Positions 10,666-23,344 are shown, numbered from the stretch's first letter. The stretch is 64,000 bases of DNA from Quercus robur (GCF_932294415.1 NC_065535.1:13362282-13426281), one strand, 5' to 3'. Numbers and translations are program-made. Notes: a model not told the origin generated them from the letters alone.

Positions 10666-11545
10666 GACGACGACTAACCAGAGCAACGGCATCACGAGCC
10701 GCCAGAGCCAAGATATCAGCACAAGAGACGACGCCGGGGCACAACTCTTCCACTGCTTTCTTTGCGTTGTCAATGACATAAAATGCATGCAATGAAATGT
10801 TAGGAGGTCCGTCCTTTTCTGCCTTTTGATTTCCCTTTGATTCCAGCAGCACAGAAGCATCACAACCCTTAAACACAAAACATAGGTACCAAGTAAATTT
10901 TACATAGGAACAACAACATCAAACCTTGTCAGAAGTTTATGCAATGAATGATAATGTTCGGAAAAAGTATTTATGTATAATACATATTTAAGTAGAATTT
11001 GTTTCAAAATATCAACCCCTAATTTAATTAGAATTTGTTTGGTATTGGGAATGTTTTATTAGAAAAGTGTGAGTCATAATTAGTTCAAACTAATTTGTTT
11101 AACACTATTTATAACTATGAAAAAAAAAATTAAAAAATGTATTAAAATGATGATATGGGAAAATATGGACTACTTTCAAAAACTTATGTGCATGAAAGCA
11201 TTGAAGAAAGTCAACGAAAAAGTTAATTTTGTTAAATATTATTGTATATAAAGTTATATAGACATATGGATAAAGATACAAACGTATGCTTGTTTGTGTG
11301 GTGTGTGTGTGTGGATTGGGGCTATAGATATATAAGATGATTACTCTTATGAAGCAATCGTGAAAGTGCATCCGAAGCAGAGCAGCTGGAACTGTTTTGT
11401 CATTTACAATGCCATACTTGACGGCATCGGTGACAGCGGACTCAAGATGTGGGCATGTTTTGTCATAGTAGTTCAAGCTCAGTGCATTTACTGAAGAAGA
11501 AATGAAAAGGATTGAAAGGGCTAGTGAAACAAGTGTGGCTGCCAT
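9614..11545 (-). CDS. Class III secretory peroxidase (complete, four exons)
   Basis: Exons (minus): 11545-11345, 10867-10679, 10289-10127, 10008-9614; 948 nt, 315 aa, all GT-AG with closing phases. This is the classical four-exon layout of plant class III peroxidases (EC 1.11.1.7), which use H2O2 to oxidise phenolics in wall or vacuole. Residues 1-21 form a hydrophobic signal peptide; the mature protein starts [11 protein letters not shown]. Arg58 and distal His62 lie in [20 protein letters not shown] and [15 protein letters not shown] follow in exon 2, and proximal haem ligand His187 lies in [12 protein letters not shown], formed across the last intron. Conserved disulphide cysteines are present. 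Intron 1 (10868-11344) and intron 2 (10290-10678) carry TA/TTA runs. The substrate cannot be told from sequence. Confidence 0.95.
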
Positions 11546-11620
11546 TGTTGAAACCAGTCGACTGAGCTATATTTGTATTATTGGCTAGTTTTTGTCGGTG
11601 AAAACTCAGATCGGTGGATG

Positions 11621-11630
11621 GTATTTATAG
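11621..11630 (-). promoter_or_regulatory. Peroxidase TATA box
   Basis: The minus strand reads CTATAAATAC about 80 bp upstream of the peroxidase start codon, a good TATA match at a normal distance for a short 5' UTR. Confidence 0.6.
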
Positions 11631-12224
11631 TAGAGGCAGAAAATGAGAACACTCAATAAAACACTTGGAGTGGTTAAGGAGAATATGGTGGTTAGCAAAT
11701 TTGGTGATCAAGAATATTGCTGTCGATTCAGCAATAAATAAATAAATAAAAAAAGAATATTGTTATTGGAGCAGTATTATTGAAGCAAGCTCAAAATACG
11801 TGGACAAGCCATGTTACTTTTGATATTGATTTATTAATTTAGAAAGTGATGTTTCAAGTGTTTTTTTGTTTTGACCTTACGAAAAATGACATTATTCAAA
11901 TGAAGACAAAGTAAGAAAAAAAAAATTACAGTTTTAAAAGACCAGCCGGTTCATTGCCCAAAAGGCTAAAATGAAGGTCAAAACAGGTGACTAATGCGTC
12001 CAAAATGTCCAATACATGATAATGGATTTATTTTTGTAAGTTAAAATTTTTATCAAGTAGATCTACTTCCCACCCTTTTGGAGGATAAGGTGAAAACCAA
12101 AACGAGTGCGAAAGATTAACCTTGGTGGATAGTAAAATGACTAAAGGAAAACGAAATAATTGCTGGAGATGAAATGGAATAATGCTACGTACTTAAAAAT
12201 TTTGGCTATTTTAATCACATCTAT
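11631..12224. other. Upstream region of the peroxidase gene
   Basis: AT-rich promoter-side DNA with poly-A runs. No other gene or repeat family is recognised. Confidence 0.5.
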
Positions 12225-12435
12225 TAACTGTCTGTTTGGAATCTGCTTATTTTATTGAAACTGAAAATTTTTTTGCTGAAAGTACTGTAGATAAATGTAA
12301 AAGTTAGCTGAAATAGTACAATGTAACCTATGAATAGCACAAAAAAATGCAGTGGGTCCCATAAATAGTAGCAAAAATAAGTTGAATAGTAAAATAAGCT
12401 AGCTTTTTAATCTAGTGCCAAACACACACTAAATT
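12225..12435. mobile_element. MITE, GTTTGG-TIR family, copy 1
   Basis: The left end reads CTGTTTGGAATCTGCTTATTTT; the right end, reverse-complemented, reads GTGTGTTTGGC with GCTTATTTTA slightly inside. The interior includes the CAGTGGGTCCC-type block typical of this MITE family. There is no coding content. Related copies lie at 12552-12700, 14434-14645 and 14650-14910. Confidence 0.65.
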
Positions 12436-12551
12436 TTGGTAGTTTTTTTTTTTTTTTTTTTCAGCTCACCACTGACATCATTTTTAATCTACCACATTTG
12501 TAGATATCAAATTAAATTTTTTTTATGTTTCTAGATTTACTCGGTGAGACC

Positions 12552-12700
12552 TAGGGTCTGTTTGGATACCACTTATTACTGAAAATACTGTAACAAAATA
12601 ATTTTTAATTGACAAAAACATTGTAACAAAAATTCTTTAACATTTTTAGTGTTTGGCCGGTGGACAGTGCCATGGACCAGCCAAACACAAACGCAAAAGG
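12552..12700. mobile_element. MITE fragment, same family
   Basis: It starts GTCTGTTTGGATACCACTTA and continues with CTGAAAATACTGTAACAAAA, as in the related copies. The far end reads CAAACACAAACGC. It appears internally shortened. Confidence 0.5.
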
Positions 12701-14050
12701 CATAATCTTCACAAAACAAACGCACGCCTAGTGTACTTGATCAACTTTTTCTTGCCAGAAAGTAAGCAAAGGGATGTCCTTTCCATTAGACCAGCTCAGT
12801 GACCTAAAAGATTAAAGACCGTAAATACAGAGAAGAATGTGTTTGGTGAAGAAGGTTGAACAAATAAAGGCAACTTTGCGTAATCTTCATATAGTCAACA
12901 GCTATGCTAGTGTTATTATCAACAGGCAACGGCAAATAAAAAATTGTGTAACTACATTGTAAGTTGTAACTACTCATAACTAACAACTTTTTGGGAGCAT
13001 CATAAGTAGCTTTCACAAAATCGTAAAATATGAAAAGGTCTATTGCATTTTATTTTACGTAGTGCTAATAATTGATAAAATTTTTGAAGTAAAATAAATC
13101 ATACAGTGCTGAAGGAACCATAACAAACCTTTTTTATTTATTTATTGTTTTCTTATATTTTGGTTGGCATGAGCCATAAAATAAATTCGGGATTTAACAA
13201 GCATAATCAATGGTGGAGTGAATCCTTTTTTTTGGGGGTAAAAAATCAATGTTAGTCCCATTAAATTTATGTTGGTCTTCAGAATAATTGTATCAATTCA
13301 ATCCTTGATTTTTTTTTTTTCACATCATTTCAATTTGGTCTTCAGAATTTACTTACATGTTAAACAAAATACTAATGTATCATACTTAAAATTAATGTGG
13401 CATATTAATTTTAGAGTAATGTTTATTTCACACAAATTATTTTACATGATTTTATGCGCGCATCTAAAAACAACTGAAATGATAACTTGAAGTTTTAATT
13501 GTTTTAGAAACATGCATAAAACTATGTAAAACAGTTTAATACACAACAAGTTTAAACCTTAACTTTATAAATCTGAATTGTGTTAACAGATTGTGACAAA
13601 TCATTGGCTTATGTCGCATAAATTGCCACGCCAACGACCATGTTGGTATTTATGCCAAATCCCTTTCTTTGCCATCTTTTCATTTCTCTCTCAATCAATG
13701 ACCAGCTCCTCTCCCACTCGCAATATGACCTTGCCAAAATCGATGTCGTCCCAGCTGCAAAGTGGTTTTGGAGTAGGGTCAATTGATTAATATGATTATG
13801 GGTATTGGGTATTTTGGATGAGTGAGGTGGCACGGGTTTTGGATTTTGTTATGAGTATATATGGGAGCGTGTTTTGAGGATGTGTTTGTATCGATAAAGA
13901 TGGTGACTTGGACTGGTCTGCATTAGGGGTATCTAGTGGTTTCATTGTCATTGTTGAATGTGAGTGGTTCGAATGTTGTGAAAAAAAAAAAGAAAAAAAA
14001 AAAAAAGAAGAAGAAGAAGAAGAAGATACTCGCATTATCAGAGGAGAGAG
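12701..14050. other. Intergenic AT-rich DNA
   Basis: No supported gene. Short open frames (for example 13593-13790) show no recognisable domain. A poly-A/GAA simple repeat lies at 13981-14026. Confidence 0.5.
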
Positions 14051-14225
14051 AAAATGAAAGTTTAGCTACAGGTAAAATCTCTAATGATTGAATAAGAAAT
14101 CTGAGATTCAATTCTCTGCTTATACCAAAAATTGATTAGTATCTTAGTTTGATGATAAATAGCAGAATCATAAAAAACGGACATAATAAGTTGAAACTCT
14201 ATAAAAATAAATAAAAAATAAAAAG
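14051..14225 (+). mobile_element. tRNA-type SINE
   Basis: It contains an A-box-like TTTAGCTACAGGTAAAATC and a B-box-like GAGATTCAATTCTCTGC, then ACCAAAAATTGATTAGT and TTAGTTTGATGATAAATAG, a GGAC segment, GTTGAAACTCTAT and an A-rich tail near 14195-14223. This order matches a common eudicot SINE family. The copy is diverged and probably not transcribed now. Confidence 0.6.
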
Positions 14226-14340
14226 ATCACCGCACTCCCTTAGCACAATTGTCACTTCACAACTATAAGTGTTTTTGGAGTGTGAAAGATGAAAGCTAAG
14301 GTTCAAGTTTTCAGAATAAAGTTTCACACGCACACAAGCA
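14226..14340 (+). mobile_element. Second SINE-like element, adjacent
   Basis: TTAGCACAATTGTCACTTC resembles an A box and AAGGTTCAAGTTTTCAG a B box, spaced as in tRNA-derived promoters; GAATAAAGTTTCACACGC follows. It begins right after the A-rich tail of the previous SINE, consistent with insertion into that tail. Confidence 0.45.
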
Positions 14341-14433
14341 GAGCCTCAAGGGGGGGTAGGCCCCCTGAGTTTTGAAAAACTCTCTTAATAATAGTACTAA
14401 AATGAAATAAAATAAAAAATTTAGAAAAACTTA

Positions 14434-14645
14434 GTGTGCGTTTGGATACAGCTTATTTTGCTGAAAATTGAAAACAAGAAAAAATAATAATAAATTACTG
14501 TTCATGCTTGAAAGTACTGTGCATTTGACTGTTTGTACTATTCATGTCCCATGAACAGTGCAAGAGGTGCTGGACTTAAAAAAAAAAAAAAAAAGCCAAA
14601 TACATAGAAGAGAGAAAACGCAGATGTGAACAAACCAAACAGACA
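14434..14645. mobile_element. MITE, GTTTGGATA family, copy 2
   Basis: It starts GTGTGCGTTTGGATACAGC, then TTATTTTGCTGAAAATTGA. The interior has complementary ACTGTTCATG and CATGAACAGT blocks. It ends with CAAACCAAACAGAC, which reverse-complements to GTCTGTTTGG. No coding capacity. Confidence 0.7.
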
Positions 14646-14649
14646 TTTA

Positions 14650-14910
14650 GTATACGTTTGGATAGGAATTATTTTCCTGCGTCTGACGTTTTGCGTTTTC
14701 CTTTTTTTTTTTTTTTTTAATATGCACGCATATCAGCTTTTAGGAGACAAGTGCACTGTTCATGTATTGTTTACAGGACCCACAACCACTTTATTCAGAA
14801 AAAAATATATTAAAAATGGATCTCACAGCATTATTTACACATTTAAAAATTATTTTACTACAGTATTTTTAGTTTTCAATTTTCAATAAAATAAGTTGTA
14901 TCCAAACGGA
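14650..14910. mobile_element. MITE, GTTTGGATA family, copy 3
   Basis: The left end is ATACGTTTGGATAGGAATTA; the right end, reverse-complemented, is CGTTTGGATACAACTTATTT. The two ends are clear TIRs. It lies almost end-to-end with copy 2. Confidence 0.7.
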
Positions 14911-15470
14911 TCTTTAATCACCGTTCCCCCCTAATATTTTTGACAGAAAATATATGCAATAATTCCAATCCTAAAAACAAAAGTTGCTATGGGTCAATGA
15001 CTAGAATAGAGTACTGTAGTTGTAGGTCCTTAGCATGGCTGAGTAGTTTAGTACTTAAATTAAATATATTATAATTTGATAATAGTAATTAGTTAGTTGT
15101 TTGTTTAATTGATATTAGTGGCTTGGATAATTAAATTAAATTATCATTATAAACTTGTTTATTCTATCAATTTGAGGTATTGAGGTTAAAATTTTAATAT
15201 TCAAGATTTCATATTTTGTAATAACTTATGGGGGGAAAGATCTACAATTAATGCAAAAATGACCTCTCATATTGTTTGCACCAATTTAGTTTACTATCAA
15301 TTATAAGTGATTTTAGTGCAATGAAAGTGCATAAAAAAAAATCATATATCACACCATATAATAATTGTGTAGGCTTGTTAAAAATTTTAATTATGTAAAT
15401 GTTTTTTGTTTTTCTTTGTTTGTTTGTTTTTTTTTTTTTTAATTTTTTGTAACTTTTTTAGAGTTACAGT
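14911..15470. other. Intergenic AT-rich DNA
   Basis: AT-rich sequence with poly-T near 15427-15440. No gene or repeat family is recognised. Confidence 0.5.
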
Positions 15471-15623
15471 TTATAAGCATGAGCTCACAAGTGGGGTGTA
15501 CCCCCACCTTCTCCCTTCGTCGACTGATGGACCCGAAGGAGTGCCATCAAGCAACATACGAAGTGCAGATGCTAGGCCTTACCCATCAAGTAGTACACCT
15601 CACTTGTGAGCTCATGCTTATAA
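15471..15623. repeat. Foldback hairpin with about 31-bp arms
   Basis: Arm 15471-15501 (TTATAAGCATGAGCTCACAA onward) is the near-perfect reverse complement of 15593-15623. About 90 bp of loop, more GC-rich than the surroundings, contains GGACCCGAAGGAGTGCC. Directly downstream is CCCAATGTGGGATTGAG, a string often seen at ends of plant LTR elements. It could be a foldback element or a retroelement relic. Confidence 0.7.
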
Positions 15624-18294
15624 GCTGCAGGTGGAAGACATCTCTTCCCAATGTGGGATTGAGTAAATTCGTGCAGGTGACATCGGCCTTCTCTGCCCAT
15701 TTCCAAAGCGAATAATACCTTCTAAGGAAGAGATTCAGTCCTCCACATTTATATTAATATATATATAATTAGGTCGGTAAAACCCAAATAAAATTAGAAG
15801 AAAAAACGAAGTAATAATGAAAAAGACAAATGTACAATATATGTCACATGATTATTAGTAATTAGTTTATCAGGCGGCTACTTTACGTCACCTTCACCTA
15901 GTTAATGAGGTGGTCATTTTCAATTCTTTATATTTTTTATTAGGCCACATGATTTTTTTTTTTCTTTTTGAGAATGTATTAGGCCACATGATTTGACATG
16001 CAAGCGATCTCTTTACTACACACACACAAAAAATATATATATATATATATATATGTTTGACAGTTTGACACGTTTGTGCATTCTATCAATGAGATAACAA
16101 AAATGACAAAATTGAAATGATTAAAATGATGGGCTAAATTAAAACCGTACAATTTAATTTCTGAAAAAGCAAGGTTCAGCAGATAGCACAATGATAAGTC
16201 CATAACAAAAGCATTTATGGTGTTTTATGTTTGTAATTGTTTCGGAGTCACCTTCAAACACTACCACTTCAAGTCCGAGCTGTGTTGCATAAAGTAATGA
16301 TAAAAAAAATTTATTAGTTGACTACGTATAATTAAATATCACTTATAATTAAATACTTATAATTAATATGTGCTCCAACAATGAATTTTCAAAACTCAAA
16401 ATCATATATTGCTTTGCTACAAAACTAGTTGAGATACTTAAAAACAAACTAACAAAAAAAAAAAAAAATCAGTTGATCAGATTAATATATATATATATAT
16501 ATTGCATCCTTTGGTGCACTTGCTCTTATAAAGTTGGCATTGACTCTATCATTATCAACTACAAATGTGGGAAGAGCTTTTTTTGTAAATATATATTGCA
16601 TCCATTGGTGTACTTGCTCCTGTAAAGTTGGCATTGATTCTATTATTATCAACTACAAATGTGGAAAGAGCTTTTTTTTTTTTTTTTTTGTAATGAATAT
16701 TGTAAGGAATCCGTTGATCCAATCAAAAATTATTGGTTTCTGTATCTACTATTTCAATATAGATGTATATTTGGTACATGAAATTATGAATATATATTCT
16801 ACCAGCCCCTATTTTTATTTTATTTTTTAATATCACTTTTGATTACTAAATGGGAGATGGTTTAATGAACAGTTGACCTATCACATATATTAAGATATTA
16901 TTTATAATATTCATGATAAGATAAGATGATTATGCAATATTTCCAAGGTCTGAAGACTAGTTGAGGACAATTGTATAATATATTGATTTGGAATAAAAAC
17001 TCTTTATAGGGAATAATATTAAATTCGTGTATTGATTTTTTTTTTTTTTTTTTTCTAATCAGAGTTTACACCTACTAAACAAAATCATGTCTCCACCAAT
17101 GAACATAATAGCATATATAAGCTATTCAAAGTTTCTTCTCCTTGATTGCATTTAGCTCTATGGTAATGGAAAATAAGTTTTGAACCCTACAAGGTCAAAA
17201 AAGATATAAAACTCATTCTTTCAAATTTCATTAAAGAAAGAAATGTTGATTTTAATGATGTTTTCCTTGTAGCACAAATTATTGCAATATTCGATGAAAG
17301 GACCTGCCAGATTCCTCTAATGGGAAATGAGATGGGGTATATGATAATTGATAATTGAGACATAATATAATAAGTTGGGGGGTCTGGCCAACTACTATGT
17401 CGCGACACTCTCTGTGTGTTATTGAATTGTCAAAAACAATTTGTAGGTTTGCAGATTAAATAATTACAAAACCAGCACCGGGTCCGGGGGAAAGGCAGGT
17501 GGGTGATGTCGTTAAGGTATTGAACTTCATTTGATTATTATTATTATTATTTTGGAGAAGAAGGATGTGAATTTTATTAATCTTTTGATTGATTTTACAG
17601 AGAAATTCACATTGTAATTATACTACTGAAGGTGTGGATATGACCAATTTGATCCTAGTTTAGACTCTGACTAACGGGTTGAATTGGGTCGGATTTGAGC
17701 CAGATGTGTGCGGATTATATTGCATGTGGGCTAAAAAAATGTTAAACTAAAATGAATTGTTATTGCTATTGTTGTCATCCTATGCTTTACCCTTCTTTTT
17801 TTCTTTTCCTTTTTTTGGTTAACACAAAATATATATATATATATATATATATTTAAACGCATTTTTTAAACTTATTTTCCCATATTTTTCAATATAATTA
17901 AAAAATAAATAGAATATTCAAAAGTAAAAGTTGAATAATACATGAAATCTTATGTTATAGTCCGATAATTAATTCTAAAAGTTTACTAGACCAATAATTC
18001 CCCCAAAAAAACAGTACGGCAAATGCAACATAAAATAAAGTTAAACTACTTATAAAAATTATTAAAATATATAGTGCTTTATGAATAAAAAAATAGCTTG
18101 CTAGGTAAAGAAAAGAAAATAATTTGGAACTAAATTTATAATGAAGTTACAAAAAAAAACTACTCAATGTTGCAATAGATTCGACATTAAAAATATTTAT
18201 AAAGAGTGCACATCAAGTTAACAAATAACATCATTTTTATTTTCATCTATAATATAAAAAATAAAAAAGTCTAATATAATTTTAGCATTTAAAT
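15624..18294. other. Intergenic AT-rich DNA with microsatellites
   Basis: No gene is supported. TA runs occur at about 16032-16053, 16484-16502 and 17829-17852. A roughly 100-bp tandem duplication (16500-16680) is listed separately. Confidence 0.5.
16500..16680. repeat. About 98-bp tandem duplication
   Basis: TATTGCATCC(T/A)TTGGTG occurs near 16500 and 16597, each followed by ACTTGCTC, AAAGTTGGCATTGA and TCAACTACAAATGTGG and ending in AGAGCTTTTTT. Confidence 0.85.
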
Positions 18295-19793
18295 CAGGAC
18301 TGGCTCAACAAATTTAAGAGCTTTAGGCGAAAACTTTAGGCGGGGCTTTTATTAATTATTTAAATATTAATTAGATAATATTTATTTAGCTTTTAATTTT
18401 TTTATATTTAGAATCTATTTATCATTCTCTTTAAGATACAAAATTACTAATTAAATTTTTACATTTAAGTTTCATTAACATTTCCTTTTAATATCACTTA
18501 ATCTTTTAGTAAACATTTATAATTAAAATAAAACATGATCTATAATAGAAAAATCATTAATTTTCTGGAATAAAAAATTAACTATCACATAACTGAACAA
18601 ATTAATTTTAATACAAAATATATTATCCTAAAATTGTAATTTAATTAAATTAAGACAGCACTCTACATATAACAAATTAATGACTTTCTAAATGGATGGG
18701 AAAAAAAAGCAAAAAATAATAATAATAATAATAATCACTAGATACTCTTTATGTAAACATGTAACTATAGTGTTGAAAATAGAAGCACTAAAATAAAGTG
18801 GAATGCTTTATGTAAACGTGTAACTATAGTGTTGATGTAAACGTGTAACTATAGTCTACAATTCCCATGGGTTATGACTTCTAATAACTCCGGCAGATTG
18901 ACATGATTACTTTTTTTTTTTTTTTATAACTCCTGCAGATTGACATGATTACTTCTTTTTTTTTTTTTTTGAGAAAGGATTGACATGATAACTCATAGCA
19001 TAGAAAAAAGTGGAATGCTTCCCAGCCATAAACGTGTAAAACTTGACAACTTGTACTTTGGAGAAAAATATTAAAAATTTTAAAAGTCTAGTAAAAAGAC
19101 CTGGGCGGTGACTATGACTAGAGAGTGTTTAGTTCCAATTTCTAAACAAAAAAAAAAAAAAAAAGAAACCCAAATCAGTGAAACTCAGCAACAAGTAAAA
19201 AAAAAAAGAAAAAAAAAGAAAACCGTGTAGCAAGAAGAATAAAAAGAAAAGAAGAGCAAATAGAAGCAAACTTGAATGAAGATCAAAGAAGAGTAGCTAG
19301 CCAACAGCGAAGAATGCTATAAAAATAGAATCAAGATGGAGACAAGAGAGAAGCAAGGTGAGCAGGGAAAAAAAATACTAATCGATACTGTATTTGATTT
19401 CTTGAGATTTTAAGATGGAGAAAGGATTTTTTTTTTTATCTGTTTTTTCCTATAGATTCAAGTAATAAAAGTTAGTTTCTATCAATGAAGTTATTTATAA
19501 AGACATTGATTCAAATTTTAAATAGGAACATTATCTCTTCAATTCTATGTTTTGGGAAAGGGGGCTTAAATTTTTTTTTTTTTTTTTTTTGATAAACCAC
19601 AGTTACAAAGGGGCCTAATTTTCTCTCTTCAAGCGTCCTTAATTTTCGCTCTTCATATCAATTTATTTCTATTAGTGGCGCCTTAAATTTTTTTCCTAGG
19701 TGAAGGAGCCGTAATTAATTTGCATTGAAGGCCTTCTTTTATTTGGGGCCTTAGGCCATTGTATCAATTGCTTCTATGATTGAGCCGACTCTT
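18295..19793. mobile_element. Non-autonomous hAT-like element (about 1.5 kb)
   Basis: The left end is CAGGACTGGCTCAAC; the right end, reverse-complemented, is AAGAGTCGGCTCAATC. Both look like decayed forms of the CAGGGCCGGCTC terminus common in plant hAT elements, with GGCG/GGGGCC blocks just inside. The flanking 8-mers ATTTAAAT (18287-18294) and ATGTAAAT (19794-19801) differ at one base, as expected for an old 8-bp target duplication. The interior is AT-rich and includes a short tandem repeat of GTAAAC(A/G)TGTAACTATAGT (18752-18857). No transposase is seen. Confidence 0.65.
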
Positions 19794-19801
19794 ATGTAAA
19801 T

Positions 19802-20762
19802 TTACATCAAAAAATGGTCAAATTAAAAATTATATTTTAAATTTTATCATAGAGACTTGACAAAAGGCAGATTGGATAAGTTGGGTTGAAATTGAATTCG
19901 TATAAAAAAAAAAAAAATAAAGAGGTTCCTAAATCCTAACTAAAAGGGTGGTCTTATCTCTTAATTTCAATGCAAAAAGTGTGTCTATGTTCATGTACAA
20001 TAAATAGTGTGACTAGCATTAACTCAAAAAAAAAAAAAAAAAAAGTATTTACCCAAAACCAAAACGATTTTTATGCATGTATATTATTCATACGTACAGT
20101 CTTACATAGACAAAATCCATTATACTAGTACAGTCTAACAAAAAAGTAGGGCAGCTTTCATAAAGTACATCACAATCTAACAAAAAAGTTGAGCAGGCAT
20201 CATAAATTACTTCACGTTCTTATTGTTGACTTCTTACCCTATATGCCCACTTTTTGGCCTCCTAGTACATGCTCATCAAGGAAAGGGGATCTTCCATTGT
20301 CTCTCCAAAACTGAAAAGGTACATGCAATCAAGAATAAGATAGAGAGTTCAAGGGGAAAGGGCAAAATGAGCCTCTTGAATCACTTTCTAAATAAATGTT
20401 GTGATAGCCTAGGCACCAAAGAAGCTGGTGCCCAAATCTGAGTTCCCAAAGTTCAGCCTATATATATATGAAAAGTGGTCCCCAGAGTAAGTGAGATGTT
20501 ATATATGTTTAACTTTGGAAATGGAATTATGGAATTATGGAAGAATGAAGAATACAAGCTCTAAAAAGTTTGCTCGAGCAAAATGATCGCTTAAGTGAAT
20601 TTACAAATGAAAGGATTGGCATTTTTTTCCCTAAATTTTACAGTTCTATTAATAATTTGCAAACTGATTAATAGAACTCTGCACCCAAAAAAAAAAAAAA
20701 AAAAAACCCTAAATGAGATTTTTTTTCATATAAAATAGAAATTTTACTTTAGTCTAATCTAA

Positions 20763-20797
<35 letters not shown>

Positions 20798-22090
20798 CGT
20801 GTGTGTGAAGCTCCTCCTTCTTGGAAACTTGAATCCCAACTGTTACCCTCCTCCTCCACCCTAAAAGAATTTTGTACTTATAAAGTAACCATCACGCTAA
20901 TAATGCACAGTGGTGAAGGTTGATTATTCTTAACAATTTGGAAATTGTATTAAGAGTTGTTTCTCTTCAATAGTAAACTTTCGTGGTGTCTTTCAATTAG
21001 TATCTCTTTGTTGGTTATAAATATAATCTTATTCTGTTTTTTACTGCAATTATTACACACATTCAAACAAAAATTCATAAAATTTATTCAGAATTACTAA
21101 TACGTAAAATTTGATCTTGATTTATCAGGAGACAATTTGCATGTTACCCTTTAACAAACTCTTTGAGTGGGGAAAATATTGTCTTAAAGAAACTGGTGCA
21201 TCACATGCACCTTTATGCCTACTTCATTTTGTTCTCCTTGTTCCATTGTCCCCTCTTATTTCCTAGCACGAGAAACCCTTTACCATACTCATCCCTTATT
21301 ATTCTCCCCTGCGGACCAGGGGTCCCTCTACTAAAAACGAATTACTATTTTTATTGTCTATGCCATTTTTTCTCGGAGTTTTGCTACAGGCCAAAGAGTT
21401 GTGCTACATTTCTCATAATTCTTCACAAAAATATTTCACACTCACCTCACTAGGACACCACAACACAAAAAACAGTTTCAATAAAAAAGACACTGACAAT
21501 TTTGGATTCACCAGACTTACAAAGTCTATCTGGGAACATATTACAATCTTTTACAAGTCATGATTGAATGGAATAGATTGGGGATTTGTAATCATCTTTG
21601 CCTACAATTTTACCTCTATACGCACCCAATTAAAACTCTGCAAGTACAATAGCTAGGTAGAATATGACCTTGAATTTTGCAAAAGGGTTTGCAGGAAACT
21701 TTAATTCCCAATTATGTAACTATTACAACAAGAACAAGATTAATATTACAAGCATATAAATTGTAAGTTTTCAAGTATTTCTACATGCTGAAGCTGCATT
21801 TTATTGCGCCTCTTATTGATGTGCTATAACAAATGCAACATCCACACAGCACCACCAAGTTGTGAGCATCAACAATAATGTTTTCTTGGTTAAAAAATGC
21901 ACAAAACTGAGAGCCTTCTTGAGTCCATTGGTTTGCTCCCCTTCTCAACCACCACCCCAGAAATCCATGTCCTCACCACCTCAATAGACAACCCAAAAAA
22001 GAGTTGGCGGGCTGCTTGAGTAAAATATTAAGCACGCCTCTGCCGATTGATTCCAAACCCAAAACCCTGAACCCTAAAATCGCTTTCAGC
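19802..22090. other. Intergenic region between the hAT-like element and expansin
   Basis: No gene is supported. A roughly 44-bp imperfect tandem repeat lies at 20132-20218 (TCTAACAAAAAAGT followed by GGGCAG or GAGCAG). A long TA run lies at about 20764-20792. The right-hand few hundred bases probably include the expansin 3' UTR. Confidence 0.5.
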
Positions 22091-23225
22091 TTAGAATTGT
22101 ACACTACTGGAGAAGGTTTGGCCAAACGCCCAATTGGATGGCACAATGTCCGGGAACAGTTTGATTTCTCCATCAGTAGTGATGACCTTGAAAGACAGAG
22201 ATTGGCCATTAAGATAGGCATTGGATTGCCAATTAGCTCCCCAATTTCTTGACATTGCCATCCAATCAGTTCCTGAGCCTTTGATGTACATAGATTGAAT
22301 AGATCCAGCCCCTGCCACATTAGTAACTAAAACAAGCTCAAAATAGTCTCTTCCATTTATGGTGAATCTAACTCCACCATGTTTCTTGCATGGAACCCTG
22401 CACCATCAAAATCAAAAAAAGCATAAGATAAACATTCCATTGGAACCTTACACATTAACAAGATAGAAGAAATAAAATGAGAACACATTTTTCACTACAA
22501 CTACATGGCCCTATGGTGATCAAAGGCGAGTCACTTTCACTTGGGTCCACCACTAACACCACTTTTATTATGTACCAATCATAACAGGTTATGTCAATAG
22601 TTGTAAAAAAAAAAAAAAAAATAGTCTCTGGACTTATTGATATGGCAAAACAGAAAATAAACGAAGTTATATACAACCTTTGGAACAATACGGGCACAAT
22701 CCCTCCTTTGTAAATACCAATCTTTTCCCAGGCAGGCTGAGCCATATCGAAATGCTGGAGAGGTGGGTTGCACCATCCTCCATTATTGCTGGGAAGATCA
22801 TAGTTAGGAGGGCAGAAGTTTGTAGCAGTGACTGTCACTGATACTCCTTTCCTACACCACTGGTTATCACTTGTATAGTCACATATGATCCTGTAGCATT
22901 GCCCACATGAACCTCCATCATTGAACAATGCAGTACTCAAGGCCGCAGTCCTAGTCCCATACCCTGTAGAATATAAGTTCCCATATCCACAAGCTCCTCC
23001 TGTAGCCATAACAAAGAATTCATTAAGATTCAGCCTTGCAAAGTAAATTACAAAACGAATACCTTATTAAATTGGAGCTAACATACCCATAGTTCCTGAG
23101 GCATCACTGCCACCATAAAAGGTAGCATGACCTTTAGTCCACGCGGAAGGCGAAAATGCATTGGCATAGATAGAAAAATAGCCTAATCCAAACAAGATTG
23201 CTAATACAAATATGATTTTCTCCAT
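22091..23225 (-). CDS. A-type (alpha) expansin, complete, three exons
   Basis: Exons (minus): 23225-23087, 22999-22678, 22397-22091; 768 nt, 255 aa, phases close. Expansins loosen cell walls non-enzymatically at acid pH. Residues 1-23 form a signal peptide ([20 protein letters not shown]). The GH45-like double-psi barrel follows with [46 protein letters not shown] and the HFD motif at about residues 129-131. The second, CBM63-like domain has [15 protein letters not shown] and [12 protein letters not shown], and the C-terminus is SSSVQF. The WCNPP-type insertion and HFD motif place it in EXPA rather than EXPB. The paralogue is not assigned. Intron positions match the usual EXPA pattern. Confidence 0.95.
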
Positions 23226-23344
23226 TCCTTGCTAGACCAAGTACCCAATAGACAAATGTAAGCGACGTAGAGAACAGATGGGGAGAAGAGGGTTGTGTAT
23301 ATAACTATGTATCTATGTTTATTTTCATTTCCAAGTAAAAGTGC

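Noticed and set aside
20223-20441. Possible small gene (72 aa frame)
   Set aside because: No recognisable domain, no splice or promoter context, and no codon bias distinct from the flanks.
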